Of a stretch of 64,000 bases of DNA, positions 38,335 through 49,263 are shown in pieces (the stretch's first letter is position 1; every line of letters begins with the position of its first letter). The notes below the pieces were generated by a model that saw only the letters and a program-made list of their open reading frames with translations, was not told the DNA's origin and did not search any database. A program made the translations under genes and the position numbers. Origin of the DNA: Diphasiastrum complanatum (Eukaryota > Streptophyta > Lycopodiopsida > Lycopodiales > Lycopodiaceae); contig CM055106.1 of assembly GCA_029204225.1 (NCBI GenBank), forward strand, positions 5,308,858 to 5,372,857, read 5' to 3'.

Positions 38335-39200
38335 TTAGGAGGAAAAATAGTGCACCCTCTAGTAGACCCCCATTCAAGTGTTTCGTAATATTAATAGTTG
38401 TGCCCTTGGCCAATCCCAAATATAGATGCATGAAAGGGGCCTATAGGCTTGTACATGAATAAAAAGAGCTTCGTATGAGCATGAAAAGCATGGCAAGGTG
38501 AGTAAAGGCAAGTCCATAACTCTCTCTTGTAAAAAAACATTGTTCCCAATGTGGGCATGTTGAAAAAAAGTCCCAAATGTGGGCATGGAGATAATTTCCT
38601 TGAGGAGGAACTCCAGTAGGAGAAATATAATTAGCATCAATTGTAATAGTAGCAAGAGCATACCAAGACTCTGAATAGTAGTAGCAGATGCATGAGCTTG
38701 ATCAGCAAGCAATGTTGTATGAGAAAAAACAAATGAAGGCTCCCAAATAGCCTCCACAACTAGTCCACCATTGGACTAGAAACTAAATCTAACATAGATA
38801 ACAACTATATTGAAGGTTGACTTGGAGAAATAGTGGCTTGTAAAAAAAGGAAAAAGCTGTGAATTATTAGAAAAAGTAGCATCGTGAAGATGATCATGCT
38901 CAATATTAGTGCACAACACTCATGTGAAATATATCACAAGCACGCAAGCAGCTAGACACAATATGTAACAAGATTCAGATGTTGAAAAATCTAATAATAT
39001 CCATGGTACAAGCTTCTTAGTGGAAGCTTCACATCCTAAATGATGCTTATCAAAGTTAAGCATGACATGAACAAAATCACCCTCATAAAATTCCACATGG
39101 TGGCGATGTTTGTCAATGATGAATTTACATCTGGAGAAAGAAATGAATTAGGAGAGTATCCATGAGCAAGCAAAGAAAATGAGAAATTATTGGAACTAAC
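38335..39200 (-). mobile_element. Degenerate chromovirus: LTR piece, chromodomain, integrase tail
   Basis: 38340-38525 parallels LTR-A of the 5167 element (AATAGTGCACCCTCTAGTAG ... AAGTCCATAACTCTC). 38600-38790 parallels its chromodomain. 38790-39150 parallels the integrase tail, with shared phrases such as GCAAGCTTCTTAGTGGAAGC and TTCCACATGGTGGCGATG. Divergence is heavy, so this is an old copy. Confidence 0.7.
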
Positions 39201-39227
39201 AGGGCTATTATAGCTGTACTTCGCAGG

Positions 39228-39326
39228 ACATAAATGTTGGTCCCAATCTCGTCTTGTAGGAGAAGCATAATATTACAAATGGTCCAAAAACATAATTAAT
39301 GACGAGATTGGGACCAACATTTATGT
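39228..39326. repeat. Perfect 26-bp inverted repeat with 47-nt loop
   Basis: Arms 39228-39253 and 39301-39326 are exact reverse complements (ACATAAATGTTGG... against ...CCAACATTTATGT). The spacer is 39254-39300. Transcription either way would give a strong hairpin. Confidence 0.9.
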
Positions 39327-40008
39327 ATATGCAATATGTAATTGATCACCAACCAAGACGAAGTAGTAGTAACAAGATTATACTTGTGGAAGATGAGACA
39401 AGGTCTTGAAATTTCACAGTTCTTGTATGTGATGATGTGGCATTGGCCACGTGGATAGATGTTTAGACAAAGTTCACAAAGTTCATATTCCTCATTTGAG
39501 GTCTTGTAGCATCAGTTAGGAAAGTGAATCAGCCATTTGAGAGCTTGAATAGCTCGTTCTTAGGTTTCTTGAGGCCTAAAATACACCTTTTAGATTCGGA
39601 TCAAGTTTTTTTTTTTAAATGATTTTTCATCTAGAAATGCAAAACTAATCAAAATTGTGTTTTTGTGGCTCAATTTTTGGGTAGGTTTGTGATTGAAGAT
39701 GTCAATGTGATTCAACCTAAATTCAAAGGGATTTATTTGTGAGGCATTTGGATGCTCTAAAGTGCTTTTAGTTCATTATAGGTGGATTCATCCTTCTTGT
39801 GAAGTTGCGATCAAGGAGGAGGCTAGCTTTGATCAAATATATAGTAAATTGAGCTATGTATGGATCAAGTTTTGATCAAGCTCAATATTAGCTTGGATCT
39901 TGTTGGGAAATCAGAGTGCGATTCCCAAAGAGAGTGGGATAGTTAGTTGTGATCAAATCTTTTACAACCTATCTTGTTTCATTGAATATATCTCCTTATC
40001 ATTGAAGA

Positions 40009-40806
40009 TGACATCCATGAATGCCTATTTTCTGGATTCTAATGATAGATTGAGCTCTTCCAATTATTCACTTTGGAAGTTAAGAATGGAATCCATCCTT
40101 GTTTTGCAAGATTTGATGGATATAGTGAATGGAGAAGAAGATGAGCCAATCCATCCATAAGAGGCAACTAAATACAAGAAGAGATGCAAGATTGCACTCC
40201 ATTGTATTAAGATGAATGTTGCAAATGAGTTGCTCAAGGAAGTAGGAGCATGTACCTCAACCCAAGAGGCTTGGGAAACTCTTCAATAGATCTATGAGTC
40301 CAAGAATACCTCAAGACTACTTTCCCTCAAGAATCAAGGTCTTCAATGCTTCCAAGGGAACAATGAGAGTGGAGATCAATTTGTTTTGAGAGTGAAGATT
40401 TGAAAAAGGAGCTTGCCTATATTGGTGAACCTATTAAAGAGAATGAGCTTGTGCAAGTAGTTTTGAATGGCTTAACTAGTGATTTTGCTAACCTTGTCCA
40501 AAACTATGCCATAACGGGAAAATTGCCTACACTTGAAGACCTTCAAAGTGTGTTGATGGCTGAGGAGAGTAGGAAGGCTCACATCAAAAGAAGAATGGAT
40601 GGGCTCTCCATCAATGATGGTGATGACAAAGCCTTATTTCTCAAGAAAAAAGGCAAAGCAAAGAGCAAGGGAGGAGCTTTCAAAAAGGAGCAAGCAAAGG
40701 ATGGAGACCATCAAGGATCTACATCATCATCAAGCCAAGTCAAGCCCAAGAAGGAAAGGTAAAATGCTACTATTGTAGCAAGAAGGGGCACTATGCCTCC
40801 CCATGC
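40009..40806 (+). pseudogene. Copia W gag
   Basis: MTSMNAYFLDSNDRLSSSNY then SLWKLRMESILVLQDLMDIV is the standard copia gag start. After in-frame stops near 40159 and 40288 it continues LNGLTSDFANLVQNYAI. A Lys/Ser linker ends in the zinc knuckle CYYCSKKGHYASPC at about 40763-40806. Three or more stops and frame changes make it a pseudogene. Confidence 0.85.
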
Positions 40807-41005
40807 AGCTTTGGTGGTTGCATAATCCTTCTCTAACTTCACATGTAAGTGATACTTGGTTGTCATCTTGAAGATGTTGAATTTCCCAAAAGAATCTATC
40901 TTTACAATATACCTTAATCAAATGGTGTAATTTGTAACTTACCTATTAGTTGCCTATTATAGTCTATGCAAATAACCTACAATAGTCTATGAAAATCCGT
41001 ACGAG

Positions 41006-41962
41006 ATGCATTGTTGGAGATTAGAAGGCAAAAAACATATTGACCTATGGGTAAGAGGTGATTTATACCCTCATAATCCAGTGGTAGATGCTCCTCCTAA
41101 ATTTTTTGATGTACATAGTTTGTTAAGGTTCGTTGGGGATGGTCGGAATGGACTGCTTGGCTATTGTCAAGCAATGGATTCTCGAAGAATCCAAGCTGAG
41201 ACATTGGCAAATACGGCAAACATTCATATCTTGAGTATGAATGACAATTTAAAGTCATTGCATGGAATAAATATGAAATTGGAGCAGGAGATAAATGGTT
41301 TGAAAATAGAGCTTGCCAGTTTTGCCGCAAAAATTGAAGAATTGCAATCTTCAATCAGTATATTTCAGAGGACAATATATGGCTTACAACGAAAGCATGA
41401 AGTCTCGATGGATCAGCAAGCACAAAATGAAAACACTAAGAGACACAGACTAGAAGCTTTGGCACCAGGTGGTGGTGCCAGTAAAAGACGTATGAGGGAC
41501 ACAAAAGAGTTCTTGCAAAAGACGGTTGGAAAAGATTTTATTTCTGGAAAATATATGAAACATTTTTTGAAGGGTAAAGATTTGATTAAGATTGTGGAAG
41601 TTGAAACAAGTGATTCAATTGGCTTGAGAATTGCAAAAAAGCTAGTCAACAAGTTCAAGCCAAATCCAAATGTTAAAGAGATAGTGTACGCATGTGACCA
41701 AGGAGGTGTGAGTCGCAAGGTATATGAACGCTCTGACAGAAATGGGTTAAAACGCCATCAAATAATACCTACTTATAAACTTGTTGAATCCGCCAAACGA
41801 GAATGCAATTCGATTTTGCTCTCTGAATTAGGAGAGTTTCAGCATATTGAGGATTCTTTTACAGTAACCAATAAGAAGAAAGGACCTCCGACATGTTTTC
41901 ATTATCATCAAGGCAACAATATATTCTTAGATCTGGAAAAGGTCCAAGCGATGATGATCTGA
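41006..41962 (+). CDS. Unrecognised 318-aa ORF with coiled coil
   Basis: I do not recognise this protein. It is intact for 318 codons. Residues ~75-135 (MNDNLKSLHGINMKLEQEIN, LKIELASFAAKIEELQSSIS) form a clear coiled coil. Then comes a basic Gly-rich hinge (APGGGASKRR) and a Lys-rich domain: GKYMKHFLKGKDLIKIVEVE, LRIAKKLVNKFKPNP, GGVSRKVYERSD, LVESAKRECNSILL. The last block loosely recalls eukaryotic transposon-encoded proteins with a GVS-x(2)-Y...LP...K-x(5)-N layout, but that is weak. A GTAAGA donor and TTTACAG acceptor at 41988/42070 could splice on to a KVIFVIKLDEKQKS end after a TGA. It does not match any copia domain around it. Confidence 0.45.
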   Translation: MHCWRLEGKKHIDLWVRGDLYPHNPVVDAPPKFFDVHSLLRFVGDGRNGLLGYCQAMDSRRIQAETLANTANIHILSMNDNLKSLHGINMKLEQEINGLKIELASFAAKIEELQSSISIFQRTIYGLQRKHEVSMDQQAQNENTKRHRLEALAPGGGASKRRMRDTKEFLQKTVGKDFISGKYMKHFLKGKDLIKIVEVETSDSIGLRIAKKLVNKFKPNPNVKEIVYACDQGGVSRKVYERSDRNGLKRHQIIPTYKLVESAKRECNSILLSELGEFQHIEDSFTVTNKKKGPPTCFHYHQGNNIFLDLEKVQAMMI

Positions 41963-42146
41963 CATTACGAAGTTAAAACAAATGGTAAGAACATTAATTG
42001 TGGATTTTGGTTTTCAATTATATGCTTTTCTTCAACTAATATGTTTTCGTAATGAAATTTTTGCTTTACAGATTGCGAAGGTAAAGTTATATTTGTTATT
42101 AAGTTGGACGAAAAGCAGAAATCGTAAAAGGGCGTAAACTCCCACC

Positions 42147-42594
42147 TTGATGAATCGTGAATTGCAACAATTTGGCGAAAGTTATTGTAAAGAATATAGC
42201 GTGCAATCCAAAAATCAGATATGGTGGATAGCTGCATTTAAAGTTCCTAAGGAGTCTCACGACGTACTGGAGTGGCTATTTGAAAAATGTAGTATATCTA
42301 AGATAATACATGCACAAAATGAAGGCAAATTGCTCAATGGTTGAGATATTCCAATGGTTTTACAGAGGAGTTTTGGGCCGAGGACACTTTCAAAACACAA
42401 GAACTGAAGAGTTGAGTTCAATGATCTCCAATTCAAATTCAGTTAGAAAGACGGCATGGCAATCCTCTAATGCTAAAACAAGGCATCAAGAATGGAGGAT
42501 GTCTAGAGTCCGAGTTGGAAAGAGATGGATGCCGAGGACACCAACATCCAATGTTTTGGAAAACAACACTAGAGAAGCTACGGAAAATTGATGA
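42147..42594 (+). pseudogene. Unrecognised frames downstream of the 318-aa ORF
   Basis: Two overlapping frames (42147-42344 and 42310-42591) read MNRELQQFGESYCKEYSVQS, KVPKESHDVLEWLFEKCS and, later, an Arg/Ser/Thr-rich tail. They may be the decayed continuation of the ORF at 41006. No domain was recognised. Confidence 0.3.
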
Positions 42595-42872
42595 GATGGA
42601 ATAGAAGCAATTCATGTTGGATTGTAATTCGAATATTCCTTTGTGATAAATATTACTGATGAATTGGATTGTTGTTATAAATAGAAATTGCTTGATTCTG
42701 TTTTATAATAATATCTATTTTTGGAAACATGTCCCTCTATATAGGAGTGGGGGTTTTCATTTTGTTGTCACTTCTTGCTTTGTTGAAATTTCTTTCCTCG
42801 TAATTTAGCTTGTCTTGTTGTTCAATTAGACTACTAATTTGCTGGTAAATTAGTGTTTTTAGTTGCATCACA

Positions 42873-43833
42873 ATGTCATCATCTAAAATAGAGTTGGCCA
42901 ATCTGCTAGCCCCCACACAGTTTTTAGATCAGTTAGATCGTATTTATTGTATGTTCACTGTTAGAATAGACACGCTTGCCACTCTACAGGATAATACGGA
43001 TGCATTCACGTATGTGAGTGAGTATATAGATGAAACTTTGAAACCTTATGCCATACAAATTCTTGGCTCAACTATCATGTGGATTCCATATAACTTGCTT
43101 AGTTATATATGGAGATAGACCCTTTATCGCTCGTCTCAACAGATTTATTAGTCACTTGGGTAACGATCATTACTTGGAGCTGACCAAGGATCAGCTGAAA
43201 ACTTTTGATCTTGAAAGTGTAGGAAGAAAGTTTCTATCCGGTGAGATTACTGTGATTTTTTTGCTTAATGAGTTTCCAGCGACTGTGGCCCGCAACAAAC
43301 ACAATCCTAGTGAGCAGGTGAACGAGATGCACGACCCGAGTGAAGAGGAAGATTTATCCGCAGAGCATGAAGCAGTCTTGGCTGCGCAAGGGGCAACAAG
43401 TGCATCCACATCAGCGGAGCCAGAAGATATAGATGAGTCCGATAATGTCGTGCTTCGAATCCATGGCCTTGCTCCAATCATCATTGATGGGCAAGAGTAT
43501 GTGTTCATGCATGACTTGCAACATATTCTCGGCTTGTGAGAAGATGAGATGCTAGCAGCATTGGTAAATTTGCAGAATGGCAGTTCCACTTTTGACCACA
43601 CCCAGCCCGATGACATGTATGAGAAGCTGATCGGCCATGACACGGACACCACCGAGCAAGCAGTGGCAAGAGTGCTTTGCCAAATGAAAACGCTTCAACC
43701 ACCACCAGTTCAAATGAGGCCATTCGAGGTACTCGAAGGGAAAACTACTGGCGTGAAGTACAAAGGCAAAGGAATTCAGCTTGCGCAAACCGAAGACATT
43801 GATGAAGGGACTGAGGCAAGTCTGACCTAACAA
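42873..43833 (+). pseudogene. Unrecognised split ORF, about 310 codons
   Basis: The frame starts MSSSKIELANLLAPTQFLDQ and shifts once near 43080. It continues RPFIARLNRFISHLGNDHYL, crosses one TGA (43537-43539) in the same frame, and ends near 43830. It has an acidic Ser/Glu linker (SEEEDLSAEHEAV), a GQEYVFMHDLQHILGL segment and a basic end (TTGVKYKGKGIQL). Codon structure looks protein-like through the breaks, which suggests a once-intact gene. I cannot assign a family. Confidence 0.4.
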
Positions 43834-43841
43834 TTCAACTT

Positions 43842-44333
43842 GTGAATTTTTGTTATGTTTGTTTCTCTTCATTATACTCATTTTGCAATAATTTGAACCA
43901 AATGCAGGACGCAATGGAGCTTGATGCATTTGTTATGCGAAGGGGTGGCGTTTGGGAGAAAGTTGAAGCAAGAACTCTGGACAGGTCTATGGCCCACTAC
44001 ATTAAGAACTTGCCCAACAACTTTATTTTCAGCAACAAGTACAGTCCAGATGGACCGACAGAGCTTTTTAAATGCAAAGCACTCTCCAAGCACATTGGTG
44101 AGGTGGACTTGTCACCGTCAGGGCCAAAGGCTTACTGTGTCCTCCGAAAAGCCGTTTTGAATGATTTTTGCCCTGGATTTGAGACCCGGCTCATTCTCTC
44201 GGGTTTAATTGGCCCTTATGAAAATGAGAGTGGTGCTCCTAAATTAGCATTAGATATGTTAAAACCAATACTACTATCAGAAAAGCGATCAGAGAAGCTG
44301 AAGTCCTCTTTGAAGGAAATGGACCGAATGTGA
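43842..44333 (+). CDS. Unrecognised 163-aa ORF
   Basis: The likely original body is from about 43908, after an ACCAAATGCAG that could be a splice acceptor. It reads DAMELDAFVMRRGGVWEKVE, LDRSMAHYIKNLPNNFIFSN, SPSGPKAYCVLRKAVL and GLIGPYENESGAPKLALDML, ending at TGA 44331-44333. It is uninterrupted. It follows the split ORF at 42873 closely and may be its last exon or a separate gene. No family was recognised. Confidence 0.4.
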   Translation: MNFCYVCFSSLYSFCNNLNQMQDAMELDAFVMRRGGVWEKVEARTLDRSMAHYIKNLPNNFIFSNKYSPDGPTELFKCKALSKHIGEVDLSPSGPKAYCVLRKAVLNDFCPGFETRLILSGLIGPYENESGAPKLALDMLKPILLSEKRSEKLKSSLKEMDRM

Positions 44334-44372
44334 ATAAAAATTTTGTCGTTTTTTTCTTGTGGACTCTCCTAA

Positions 44373-45870
44373 TTATCTGTTGTGTATGTCAAAATTGGAG
44401 AAAATTTGACTAAGTGAATAGACTAAGAGTGCTAAATCGGGTCTTGTACAAATTGTAAGGTAAATTAGACTCCCGATCAGATTTTGATATGGTATTCTCT
44501 CCATCTTTTGTCTCTCCTCATCTGTGCTTGGGCAATCTTGCTTCAACAATCTGGCTCCGACTATCATTGGCGTCGCCTTCTCTTTGCGCTCGATCATTCC
44601 ATATTGCTTCAACACCTTTTCAACATATTTGGACTGGTTCATATGCAAGACTCCTCTCTTTCAGTCTCTTTTGATCTGCAGCCCCAAACATGTCGTGGCT
44701 TCCCCTAGATATGTGATTTCGTAATTTGCAGATGTACGACTCTTCGTTTCATTGATTAGCATCAAACTGTTTCCTATCATTAGAGAGTCGTCCACAAATA
44801 TTGTCAAAATCATGAACTTTCCTTCCATCCTTTTGATGTAGACATTGCAGTCGAGTTTTGTATGGTTGAAGCCTAGAGACTTCTAAAGACTATCGAGCTT
44901 CTTATACCAAGCTCGCGAGGCCCACTTAAGACCATAGATGCATCGATGCAACTGACAAGCGTAGTCTCGATTGTTCAGGTCTTCAAATCCTTCAAGTTGC
45001 TTCATGAAAATCTCTTCATCTAACTCTCCGTGGAGGAAGATTGTTTTGACATCAATATGATGTATCTTCAAATCGTATTTTGTAGCATAAGCGAGGAGTA
45101 GTCGGATGCTTGACATTTTGACCATCAAGAGTATGTATCAAAGTAGTCGATACCATATTTCTGAGTGTAGCCTTTGGCGACAAGTCAAGCTTTGTATAAG
45201 CGAGGAGTAGTCGGATGCTTGACATTTTGACCATTGGGGAGTATGTATCAAAGTAGTCGATACCATATTTTTGAGTGTAGCATTTGGTGGCAAGTCAAGC
45301 TTTGTATCTTCCGACACTACCATCTGATCTCAGCTTCTTCTTGTATACCCATTTACAGTCAACTTTCTTTTTTCCTTTAGGAAGTGGTCCAAGTGTCCAC
45401 GCCTAGTTCTGCTTCATCGATTTGATCTCTTCCAACATTGCTTGCTTCCAAAGTTCTCCTTCAAGATTTTGGATTGCTTCCAGATATGTCATTGGGTCCT
45501 CAGTGAAGATGCAGAATTTGATGTCTGTGCCTTCACTGCACTGAAGATTATTGATGAACTTGTCAAGGGGTCTTCTTATTCTTGTCGACCTTGTTGGTTG
45601 GATTTGTCGTTGCTGGTGTGTTTGTTCTTTGAATTTTTCGACAGGATGATCTTTCGTTTCATGTTCTGGAGTCTGTGGTTCGACATAATGATTCGATGTC
45701 TAGCCTTAAACTCCCTCTTCAATTGGCAGTATTGTGAAGATTTCATGGCCTCTTGATTTTTTGACTCCTGGAAACGTCAATTCGTCAGACTTCACATCTC
45801 TGTCCATCACCACCTTCTTTGAGGTAAATGTCCTTTCAAACCACGATTCTTGTTCTTAAAAAATCATTTA
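44373..45870 (-). pseudogene. Antisense copia fragment U (integrase end to RNase H start)
   Basis: From right to left the minus strand reads the integrase/RT linker, KGKKKVDCKWVYKKKLRSDG, then SSIRLLLAYATKYDLKIHHI, DVKTIFLHGELDEEIFMKQL, RCIYGLKWASRAWYKKLDSL and FVDDSLMIGNSLMLINE. It ends YVEKVLKQYGMIERKEKATP, IPYQNLIGSLIYLTICTRPD. These are copia RT landmarks. The RT box reads FVDD. It has several stops and a 109-bp tandem duplication. Confidence 0.85.
45088..45306. repeat. 109-bp tandem duplication
   Basis: Two adjacent units start TAAGCGAGGAGTAGTCGG at 45088 and 45197 and end CAAGCTTTGTA. They differ at a few bases. They repeat part of the RT coding sequence of fragment U. Confidence 0.9.
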
Positions 45871-45975
45871 GTGGCATTAAAAGAGTAGCACACCAAATGT
45901 GCTACCATTTTGTTGGAGCATGGGTGGAAGAAACTCGCAAAAAATTTACTCGCATAATGTCAAACCCAGGAAAGG

Positions 45976-47434
45976 ATGGAGCCATCAAGGCTCACCTACG
46001 AGAACAAGGGTAAGCAAGTCAAGGGGAGTACACCTTCTTTTGCTTTCATCACATCTTTTGAAGAGCCTTCAAATGTTAATGAAGCCTTAGAGTCAAAGGA
46101 ATGGTTTCAAGCTATGTGTGATGAATACAATGCATTGATTGAAAATGATACTTGGATGCTTGTTGATTCACCTATGGATAAGAATGTGATTGGGTGTAAG
46201 TGGATTTATGTTCAAGTTGAATCAAGATGGGAGTGTTTGTAAGCATAAGGCAAGACTTGTGGCAAAGATGGCCACCATAAGACTATCCATTACTCTTGCT
46301 TCTCACTTTGGTTGGTTGATGTTTCAAATGGATGTGTCAAATGCATTTCTAAATGGCTATTTGGATGAGGACATATTCATGGAGCAGTTTGAGGGCTTCA
46401 TCAAGCAAGGGACGGAAGACAAGGTGTGTCATCTCAAGAGAAGCTTGTATGGTTTGAAACAAGCTTCTAGATCTTGAAATACAACAATATTTTTCTTATC
46501 TCTAACGAATTTACTCCTAGTGAGTATGATCCCACCTTGTACATAAGATTTAGTGAAAAAGGCATTGTAATTTTATTGCTTTATGTTGATGATATCGTAC
46601 TTAGTGGAGATAACTTAGAAGAGATTGAGAAAACTAAGCAAGATCCATCCAAGAAATTCAAGATGGTAGATCTCAATCATTTGCACTTCATTTTGGATAT
46701 GTGTTATTTAGAACTTTAGATTATGTCTTCATTTTTCAATCTAAGTATGCCCTTTCATTACTCAATATATTTAACATGCATGGGATGTAAGCGTGTAGAC
46801 AAACTATTGGCTCCTTAATGTGGATAACCATAACTAGACATGATCTTTGCTATAGTGTTTGTAAGCTTAGCCAAAATATGCAAGATCCATTAGTTATCCA
46901 TTGGAAATGTGCAAAGAGGATATCGAGATACATCTCAGATACACTAGGTTTTGGAATTCTTGATAGAGGTGACTCCATTAACTTGCATGATTTTAGTGAT
47001 TCAAATTTTGTAGGGGACAACATTGATAGAAAGTCAACAAGTGCCTTTGCAATTTTCATTGGAGGTATAATTTCTTGGCTATCAAAGAAGAAAGAAACAA
47101 TATCTCTTTCATCAACTGAGGCGGAGTACAAGGCTCTAACAGCCACAACCAAGGAGGTGCTTTGGATCAAAAGGTTGCTTGAGAGCTCAAAGTGATCAGA
47201 TCAAATGTCATTCCACTCATCTACAATGATAACAAATTGTCGCAACACCTAGCATCCAATCCAATCTACCATGCAAGGAGCAAACACGTAGAAATTGCTC
47301 ACTATTTTGTAAGGGAGAAAGTCCAAGCTAAGGAGATCTCATTGGAGCATGTTTCAAGTGAGGAATGCACTGTTGATATATTGAAAAAGCCTCTTCAAAA
47401 GGATTCATTTTTTAACCCTTGGCTTAATAAGTAA
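45976..47434 (+). pseudogene. Copia W reverse transcriptase and RNase H
   Basis: It reads ENDTWMLVDSPMDKNVIGCK and FQMDVSNAFLNGYLDEDIFM, then HLKRSLYGLKQASRS and ILLLYVDDIVLSGDNLEEIE, with the YVDD active site. RNase H follows with SDSNFVGDNIDRKSTSAFAI, LSSTEAEYKALT, ARSKHVEIAHYFVREKVQAK and ends near 47434. Frames change near 46210, 46475, 46720 and 47190. Confidence 0.85.
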
Positions 47435-47467
47435 AGTTATGTTATCATCTAGCTAGATTTGAGGAGT

Positions 47468-47676
47468 ATTGAAATTTCACAATTCTAGCTTGACTAGTTT
47501 GTTGTGATTTCACTTGTAAGTGATGATGTAGCACATGCCATGTGTATAGATGTTTAACCCTATGTCTAGTCATGTAAATTCCTCACACAAGGTCTATTGG
47601 CATCTTTTCTAATGAGTACAAAATGTACATTAGCATTGTAGAGAGAATGTAGGACTATGTTTAGCATGTTTTACCT
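47468..47676 (+). repeat. 3' LTR of copia W, truncated
   Basis: Matches the start of the 5' LTR at about 39397. It is interrupted at 47677 by copia V. Confidence 0.6.
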
Positions 47677-49167
47677 TGTTGGTGGAGCTCAAGATCTTCC
47701 CCCTCCTACTCTCAAGAATTCTATCTCTCAGAATCAGTTTGTGAAAATACACGCAAAGAAAGAAACAATCAGATTCGCAAAGCTATCGCCACATCCTACG
47801 GTCTGACCGAAGGGAACCGTTAAATCAATGTTTACGGAGAAGCATGACTCAAACCGCAAATCGCAAGAAACTACAAACCGCAAGGGAGTCGTTAAAACCC
47901 ATAGGGTACCATCTACGAGCACTTGCGGATCCTGTCGACCACCACAAGTGACCTTATTACAATCTCCTACAAATGGCCAAAGTCAACTCTCCTCAACCGT
48001 TTTTAAACGTAAGCAACCTACTTACGATTATCAACGAAGTCGACCAGCGACGACGATTTACGAGTTCCTACGAAGTCAACTAACAACATTGATCCATCTC
48101 ATCGTTTAGCTCTGTAAGATATCACTTACGATTATCAACGAAAGAAGCAAACGATTACCTACAAAGCAAACGATCAACAACTGATCGAACGACCAGCGGT
48201 TGTTCAAACGATTGCGGACAGACTACGACCATCACGACCTACATCCTTGCACTACGATGCATACAGAGGATACGTTACTCTCCTCCTTCATGATGCTCCA
48301 ATAATAGATCTACGGATCTTGTTTAAACGGTTGTTAATCATCTTGTAAACTGTAATTACAATAAATCAAAAGACTTTGACAGCTATAAATATGTATCTGA
48401 GCGAAGAGAAGGGGTGATAGGTGTTGTTGAGTTGAACAATCTGTATGCATAGAGTGATCAAACGACCAAAAGGTCTTAAGTAACTAGCTTCTTAGAGTTA
48501 GTGATTCATACATACACAGAGAGAGCGAGAGAGAAAGATTTAGAACTGTAGCTATTATTTTGAGTCTGTCTGGCCCTAAATATAAAATCATATAATTGTT
48601 GGTGAATCAAGCATCTGGATAGGGTTGCGTGGCCTCGGGGTCATTTTATTTGTTAGAGACATTGTGCTTTTTTTTAATCACACATGTGGCAACCATTGCA
48701 ATTATTCTCATCTTTGTATCTAATTTCTCTTGTTTTTCTTCTATAATGAGCAATAGAGTTTGCAGATTATCTCAATGGAGAAAACTATAGATGATATTTT
48801 GAACTTGTTTTGTAAAAAGTTGATCTCAACTCAAAACACTCACAATGACATACATGGGTTGATTGCATCTATATTCAAGACAGAGGATTGCATGGCTGTC
48901 CAAGACGCCTAATGCTTTGCAATCCTACTGTTACGGCAGTCTCAGACTCCTACTTTGATAACCCAAAAGGGATAATAAGCTTCTGATTCAGTTCCCTAGT
49001 CAATCCACGTTCCTGAAATCGCAGTTACTACTGTGTTCATTATTTTTCTTACTGTTGGTAGAGACATCATTTTTTAATCGTAATCGCCTCTCGTGTTCTG
49101 CTTCTGTCACGTCCGCTGCAATCGTAATCAATTGTAGACCAAGAAGACCATCGCTCATACACCAACA
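47677..49167 (+). repeat. 5' LTR of copia V
   Basis: About 1.49 kb. It shares almost the whole length with 52838-54210, but the block at about 48567-48885 is replaced by unrelated sequence relative to 53780-53930. Confidence 0.85.
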
Positions 49168-49171
49168 GAAG

Positions 49172-49183
49172 TGGTATCAGAGC
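49172..49183 (+). other. Primer-binding site of copia V
   Basis: TGGTATCAGAGC, four bases after the LTR end. Confidence 0.92.
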
Positions 49184-49263
49184 TTTGGTTCAGTGGATTA
49201 CTAGAGTCCAGGATCTTTTTTCCAAAAGCTATTCTAAATTGTTTGTGTATAATTTCGATCACT

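Larger units (their letters stand above)
39397..47676 (+). mobile_element. Copia element W, split by foreign sequence
   Basis: The 5' LTR starts near 39397 (TTGAAATTTCACAGTTC) and the 3' LTR at about 47468 (TTGAAATTTCACAATTC). They share the GATGATGT...ATAGATGTTTA stretch. Gag lies at 40009-40806, and RT plus RNase H at 45976-47434. Protease and integrase are missing. Their place is taken by an unrecognised ORF block (about 40930-44340) and an antisense copia fragment (44373-45870). The 3' LTR is cut off by the next element at 47677. Confidence 0.65.
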
